Positions 32,093-34,231 of a DNA stretch of 34,231 nt are shown here, piece by piece. The translations under genes and the position numbers were made by a program. The notes under the pieces were generated by a model. The model was not told where the DNA came from. It was given only the letters and a program-made list of their open reading frames with translations, and did no database searches. The stretch comes from a virus, in the IMG/VR virus record IMGVR_UViG_3300024999_000262, positions 1-34,231 of that record; one strand, written 5' to 3'. Each line of letters opens with the position of its first letter. Position 1 is the first letter of the stretch.

Positions 32093-32912
32093 TAGCCTTC
32101 CTCTCCTCCCTTATTCTCTTAAGTTCTTCTTTACCTCTCCTCAAACACTCTTCCACATCAAGGCTTTGTTCGGCTAATTCCCTGTCAAAGTCTTTATCAG
32201 GAAAATTTAGCGAGTGAGGTATCTTACATTTAACTATGAACTCATCTCTAGCTCTAGCTGCTTCTTCAGGTGTTTTGTACTCGTAGCCTAGCCGGAAGTT
32301 GGTAGACTCAAATATCACTATTGCCTTGTATCTGCCGGTGGGTAGCTTTGATATGCCTCTGAATCCAGTTGTATTCAAGGAGTTTATTGTTCGCCTATTT
32401 CTAAGATTACGTTGTATGGATATAAACCTACAGTTGCTTGGTTCGTAATTTCCATCATTGTCCTTCCTGTCCAGTTGAAGACCTTCCTTCCACCCGTTTG
32501 AAATGCACCAACCCAAAAATTTACCAAAATCGTTTACCCACTCCTCGAACACTGAAATCCCTCTGCTTCCATAGTTTTTGTAGTATTTATTCTTGGGGTT
32601 TAGACACCTCTGTTTCATAGCGACCCATATAGGGTACAGTTTATGACTAACATCATAATCTTTTTTAGACTTCTGCCCCGCGCAAGTCCTACATGCTTTA
32701 GTTTTCCCTGCTCTGAGGTTGCTTTTTGTCTGGACAGCCTCTACCCCACACTTGCATCTACATACCCACATTGATTCCCACCACCCCGAATTATTCCATT
32801 TCTTAGTTTCTCCAATAACCTCCCAGTCACCAAACTTTAGTCCTATGTCGCCTTCAGCACCTCTCGTTATTTCTACGCCACTCTCTACAACAAAAGCTTT
32901 TTCAGTACCCAT
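32073..32912 (-). CDS. HNH-AP2 homing endonuclease
   Basis: 279 residues. N-terminal zinc-binding part (C51, C53, C55, C74, C77), then the phage HNH segment HKLYPIWVAMKQRC...YYKNYGSRGISV...EEWVNDFGKFLGW..., QLDRKDNDGNYEPSNCRF (about 88-165), then an AP2-like DNA-binding domain (TTGFRGISKLPTGRYKAIVI, about 181-230). This order (HNH followed by AP2) is usual in free-standing phage homing endonucleases. It lies directly downstream of the polymerase gene, probably inserted to protect its target. Ribosome site AAAGGAG in a hairpin loop; start codon in the hairpin arm. C-terminal Arg/Glu-rich helix. Confidence 0.9.
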   Translation of the reverse strand: MGTEKAFVVESGVEITRGAEGDIGLKFGDWEVIGETKKWNNSGWWESMWVCRCKCGVEAVQTKSNLRAGKTKACRTCAGQKSKKDYDVSHKLYPIWVAMKQRCLNPKNKYYKNYGSRGISVFEEWVNDFGKFLGWCISNGWKEGLQLDRKDNDGNYEPSNCRFISIQRNLRNRRTINSLNTTGFRGISKLPTGRYKAIVIFESTNFRLGYEYKTPEEAARARDEFIVKCKIPHSLNFPDKDFDRELAEQSLDVEECLRRGKEELKRIREERKANVQERR

Positions 32913-32961
32913 GAAATTCTCTCCTTTAATAAGTAATTAATATTAAGCCTCATGGGTACTG
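32903..32961 (-). promoter_or_regulatory. 12-bp inverted repeat hiding the homing endonuclease start codon
   Basis: CAGTACCCATGA (32903-32914) and TCATGGGTACTG (32950-32961) are perfect reverse complements, 35 bases apart. In the minus-strand RNA the 3' arm contains the ATG at 32912, and the loop contains AAAGGAG, so a transcript read through from the polymerase gene would hide the start codon in a stem. Confidence 0.65.
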
Positions 32962-32986
32962 TAGCAGCTTCAAAACTGTTTTGCAA
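32958..32986 (-). promoter_or_regulatory. Weak putative promoter overlapping the hairpin arm
   Basis: On the minus strand TTGCAA (32986-32981), 17 bases, TACAGT (32963-32958). Each box matches 4 of 6. If used, transcription would begin near 32951, at the end of the 5' arm, so the RNA could not form the hairpin and the endonuclease could be translated. Confidence 0.35.
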
Positions 32987-32987
32987 C

Positions 32988-34231
32988 TTAATTAGTACAC
33001 TGGCAAGCTGATAATTCCGATCTCCCGCAGACTACTTCATACGCTAACTCTATACACTTCATTTTGCACTCTCCGCAGTTTGTTTTTGGTAGAGTATTCC
33101 GCAGGTTAACAGCTTCCACTGCCTTGTTGACAGCCTCCTCATCCAAGACCTCGCCAAGCTCCAATAAATCGTAAAAGTTAGGCCCAATCGCTATGCTTGA
33201 TTTAAAAGGAACCTCGAAGTCCGCATACTGCTGTGACATCAGCGGATGAACTTCCTTAAGGAAGGCCACAACATCCAACTTGTGAACTGAGAAAACAACC
33301 TCATCGTGGATTCCCATTAAAAAGTAAGCTCTGTACCTTTCAAGAATTCTATTCTCCCACACCTTCCTCATTATCAGCTTTAGCTGGGAAGCGGCAGAAC
33401 CCTGAATCAAATGATTTACGCCTCCCCTGACCTCATGGTTATCACGCCAGGTTCCATCGAGTTTCAAGTGACGCCTACGTCCCATTGGTTCAACAGCATA
33501 CCCAACATTCAGCAAGTTCTCCTTAGTTCTTTCCTGCCATGCCCTGACTCCAGGAAACATCTCTGTTTTAGCGTCCAACATCTTTTGAGCGACATCCTCG
33601 GAAATTCGCAAGTCAACGGCTAAGGTCATTTTAGTGCCTAAAAAAAGATCCAAAAAGTTCACCGGCTTCGCTTCTCGCCTACACTTCTTGGCTTGGGTGT
33701 GCCACGGGTGGTTGGTATCCTTTACTGATACCACAAACTCCTCATACGTTAGCTGAGGTCTTCCTTCCTCCCCTTCAACGTTCATGTTGAATATACCTAA
33801 ACCAGTCATGGAGTGTATATCCCTAGGAGTATCACCTACATAACACGACAGCATATCGGGACATCTTGACTGCCATGCTGTTATACGCAACTCTTGGCCG
33901 GATTCGTCTAAACTTACAATTACGTGATCGTCATCAGCAGTTACCATCTGTCGCACTTGCGATTCCTTAGCCAGTTGAGCAGCGTTAGGTCTTGAAGGTG
34001 TCTGTCTTCCAGACTTAGCTGCTGCGTGCCCTGGGTGAAAATGTATGTACCCATCTCGCCAATGTTGGTTTACTTTCCAAGCCCTGAAGTACAAACTCTC
34101 CTCAGTCAAACACTCCTTAGCGTCAATAACTGTTTCGAGGAACTCCTTAATCTCTGGTGTATCCTTACAGTCGTAAATGATGGCGTGTACTATGGCATCT
34201 TCATCAGTTGATGGGTTACCAGAGATTAAGG
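32988..34231 (-). CDS. Family A DNA polymerase, C-terminal part (cut by window edge)
   Basis: The frame is open to the window end, so 413 residues of a longer protein are visible; a TTG at 34109 is only an internal codon. Motif A VSLDESGQELRITAW (catalytic Asp), motif B RREAKPVNFLDLFLG and motif C GIHDEVVF (HDE) identify a PolA-type polymerase; GRQTPSRPNAAQLAK fits the primer-binding TGRLSSxxPNLQ region. Motif B is odd: the usual NFGxxYG is NFLDLFL, losing both Gly and replacing Tyr by Phe. The C-terminus carries an extra part of about 60 residues with six Cys (NCGECKMKC, VVCG, ACQC). No sign of the 3'-5' exonuclease domain is visible in this part. Confidence 0.9.
   Translation of the reverse strand, partial: LISGNPSTDEDAIVHAIIYDCKDTPEIKEFLETVIDAKECLTEESLYFRAWKVNQHWRDGYIHFHPGHAAAKSGRQTPSRPNAAQLAKESQVRQMVTADDDHVIVSLDESGQELRITAWQSRCPDMLSCYVGDTPRDIHSMTGLGIFNMNVEGEEGRPQLTYEEFVVSVKDTNHPWHTQAKKCRREAKPVNFLDLFLGTKMTLAVDLRISEDVAQKMLDAKTEMFPGVRAWQERTKENLLNVGYAVEPMGRRRHLKLDGTWRDNHEVRGGVNHLIQGSAASQLKLIMRKVWENRILERYRAYFLMGIHDEVVFSVHKLDVVAFLKEVHPLMSQQYADFEVPFKSSIAIGPNFYDLLELGEVLDEEAVNKAVEAVNLRNTLPKTNCGECKMKCIELAYEVVCGRSELSACQCTN

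Noticed and set aside
1-34231. tRNA genes, integrase, lysogeny module
   Set aside because: No cloverleaf-like sequence, integrase signature or CI/Cro-type repressor was seen; the only repressor is the small ribbon-helix-helix protein.

Overview
The window is a piece of a double-stranded DNA tailed bacteriophage genome (class Caudoviricetes), very probably a long-tailed siphovirus. It carries a lambda-like head and tail gene order, two tail-chaperone frames joined by a ribosomal frameshift signal, a 2,343-residue tape measure and no visible contractile-sheath or baseplate genes. The host is probably Gram-negative: there is a lipoprotein with a clean lipobox, a secreted HNH nuclease, and a GH108-type endolysin without a signal peptide. 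No integrase, lysogeny repressor, tRNA or CRISPR array is visible. Both ends are cut: the left end lies inside the prohead protease and the right end inside the DNA polymerase.

Left arm (1-22108, + strand): S49 prohead protease, scaffold-like protein, decoration protein and major capsid protein, then a strong terminator. A minus-strand insertion follows (a 45-residue zinc ribbon and a four-zinc-finger homing endonuclease), with divergent promoters at its right edge. Next come head-completion and tail-terminator-like genes, the tail tube protein and another terminator. A minus-strand ribbon-helix-helix repressor stands divergent to the tail chaperones G/GT (-1 frameshift at A AAA AAG). The tape measure, a tail-tip protein with a carbohydrate-binding-like start, fibre proteins, a DUF4376-like protein and a YadA-like receptor-binding fibre follow. 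The distal fibre module (about 20240-22108) is visibly richer in GC than its surroundings.

Middle (22123-25692, - strand): an accessory, envelope-oriented cassette. It holds a coiled-coil protein with a C-terminal membrane segment, a degenerate response-regulator receiver protein with Glu in place of the phosphoacceptor Asp, a 67-nt hairpin, a DUF1353-like protein, a SHGFCPIC mini-ORF without a normal start codon, a secreted HNH nuclease, a Cys-rich small protein, a zinc/(Pro-Val-Thr)n protein and a lipoprotein. This is the least conventional part of the window.

Right arm (25689-34231, - strand): a compact replication, recombination and lysis operon with many overlapping stops and starts: dNMP kinase, ATP-dependent DNA ligase, GH108 endolysin, SbcC/gp46 and SbcD/gp47, a zinc-ribbon protein, a RecU-like resolvase, an HNH-AP2 homing endonuclease and family A DNA polymerase. 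The + and - arms converge at about 22110-22140. The homing endonuclease start codon lies in a 12-bp inverted repeat, with a possible internal promoter, reminiscent of the control of phage T4 I-TevI.
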